Assembly: GCA_947472115.1 (NCBI GenBank)
Contig: CANIZU010000117.1
Coordinates: 1-6,097 of the forward strand
Source: Flavobacteriales bacterium
GTDB taxonomy: Bacteria > Bacteroidota > Bacteroidia > NS11-12g > UBA955
Direction: 5' to 3'
Length of the DNA stretch: 6,097 nt
The number at the start of each line of letters is the position of its first letter. Position 1 is the stretch's first letter. Below, in pieces: positions 5,710-6,097 of this stretch. The translations under genes were made by a program, and so were the position numbers. The notes beneath the pieces are model-generated. The model made no database searches. It was not told the DNA's origin and was given only the letters and a program-made list of their open reading frames with translations.

Positions 5710-6097
5710 ATGCAACACATTCGCAATTTCTGTATCATCGCCCACATCGATCATGGCAAAAGCACACTCGCCGATCGATTGTTAGAGTACACCAACACGG
5801 TGAGCAAGCGCGACTTGCAAGCACAGGTTCTTGACGATATGGATATTGAGCGGGAACGCGGAATTACCATCAAGAGTCACGCCATCCAAATGAATTACGA
5901 ATTGGACGGTCAGAAGTATATTCTGAACTTGATCGACACACCGGGTCACGTGGATTTTAGTTATGAAGTGAGCAGAAGTATTGCCGCTTGCGAAGGAGCA
6001 CTATTGATTGTAGACGCTTCTCAAGGAATTGAAGCACAAACAATTAGTAACTTATTCATGGCCTTGGAACACGATTTGGAAATCATTCCTGTTCTGA
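5710..6097 (+). CDS. lepA: Elongation factor 4 (LepA) GTPase, N-terminal part
   Basis: The first 129 codons are present and the rest lies beyond the right edge; the full family protein has about 600 residues. The G domain is unmistakable: the start MQHIRNFCIIAHIDHGKST carries the P-loop (11-19), ERERGITIKSHA (47-58) is switch I, and DTPGH (76-80) is G3 with the catalytic-type His80. VDFSYEVSRS and IVDASQGIEAQT follow. The window ends at IIPVL, immediately before the expected NKxD (G4). LepA is a translational GTPase that binds the ribosome and has been linked to back-translocation and to 30S biogenesis. ATG 5710 is the first in-frame start after a stop at 5677 and gives the usual N-terminus. 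Confidence 0.98.
   Translation, partial: MQHIRNFCIIAHIDHGKSTLADRLLEYTNTVSKRDLQAQVLDDMDIERERGITIKSHAIQMNYELDGQKYILNLIDTPGHVDFSYEVSRSIAACEGALLIVDASQGIEAQTISNLFMALEHDLEIIPVL

Overview
The window looks like a chromosomal segment of a Bacteroidota bacterium, probably of the Flavobacteriales or a related order. Three things support this. The left-hand gene encodes a secreted DUF7948/SBBP-type protein, a family rich in Bacteroidota. The promoters carry a TAnnTTTG box (with TTG about 20 nt upstream at three of five) instead of sigma70 hexamers, and start codons lack clear Shine-Dalgarno sequences. The ribosomal protein S16 has the long C-terminal extension seen in this phylum. Species cannot be named from the sequence alone.

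Layout. Positions 1-1266 (minus) hold the N-terminal part of a large secreted protein that runs off the left edge. A 152-nt divergent intergenic region carries two back-to-back promoters. On the plus strand follow rpsP (S16, with an 18-bp tandem repeat encoding an acidic Ala/Pro tail) and rimM, 11 nt apart. trmD lies on the minus strand and converges on rimM with only 4 nt between stop codons. Divergent from trmD is a plus-strand cluster: a DnaQ-fold exonuclease with an ExoX-like C-terminal domain, an RluA-family pseudouridine synthase and a YkgJ-type cysteine-cluster protein, separated by 7 and 3 nt and probably co-transcribed. After a 79-nt gap with its own promoter box and a perfect inverted repeat comes lepA (elongation factor 4), cut by the right edge.

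Most of the window concerns ribosome and RNA biology: S16 and its maturation partner RimM in the 30S subunit, TrmD modifying tRNA at G37, an RluA-type enzyme modifying rRNA or tRNA, and LepA acting in translation or 30S biogenesis. rpsP, rimM and trmD are the familiar rpsP-rimM-trmD-rplS group, but here trmD is inverted and rplS does not follow it inside the window.

I see no mobile element, CRISPR array, tRNA, rRNA or defence cassette, and no convincing new multi-gene system. The features most worth a second look are the repeat-encoded acidic tail of S16, a low-complexity insertion inside the RimM PRC barrel, predicted leaderless or near-leaderless promoters, and small palindromes at the rpsP and lepA promoters.
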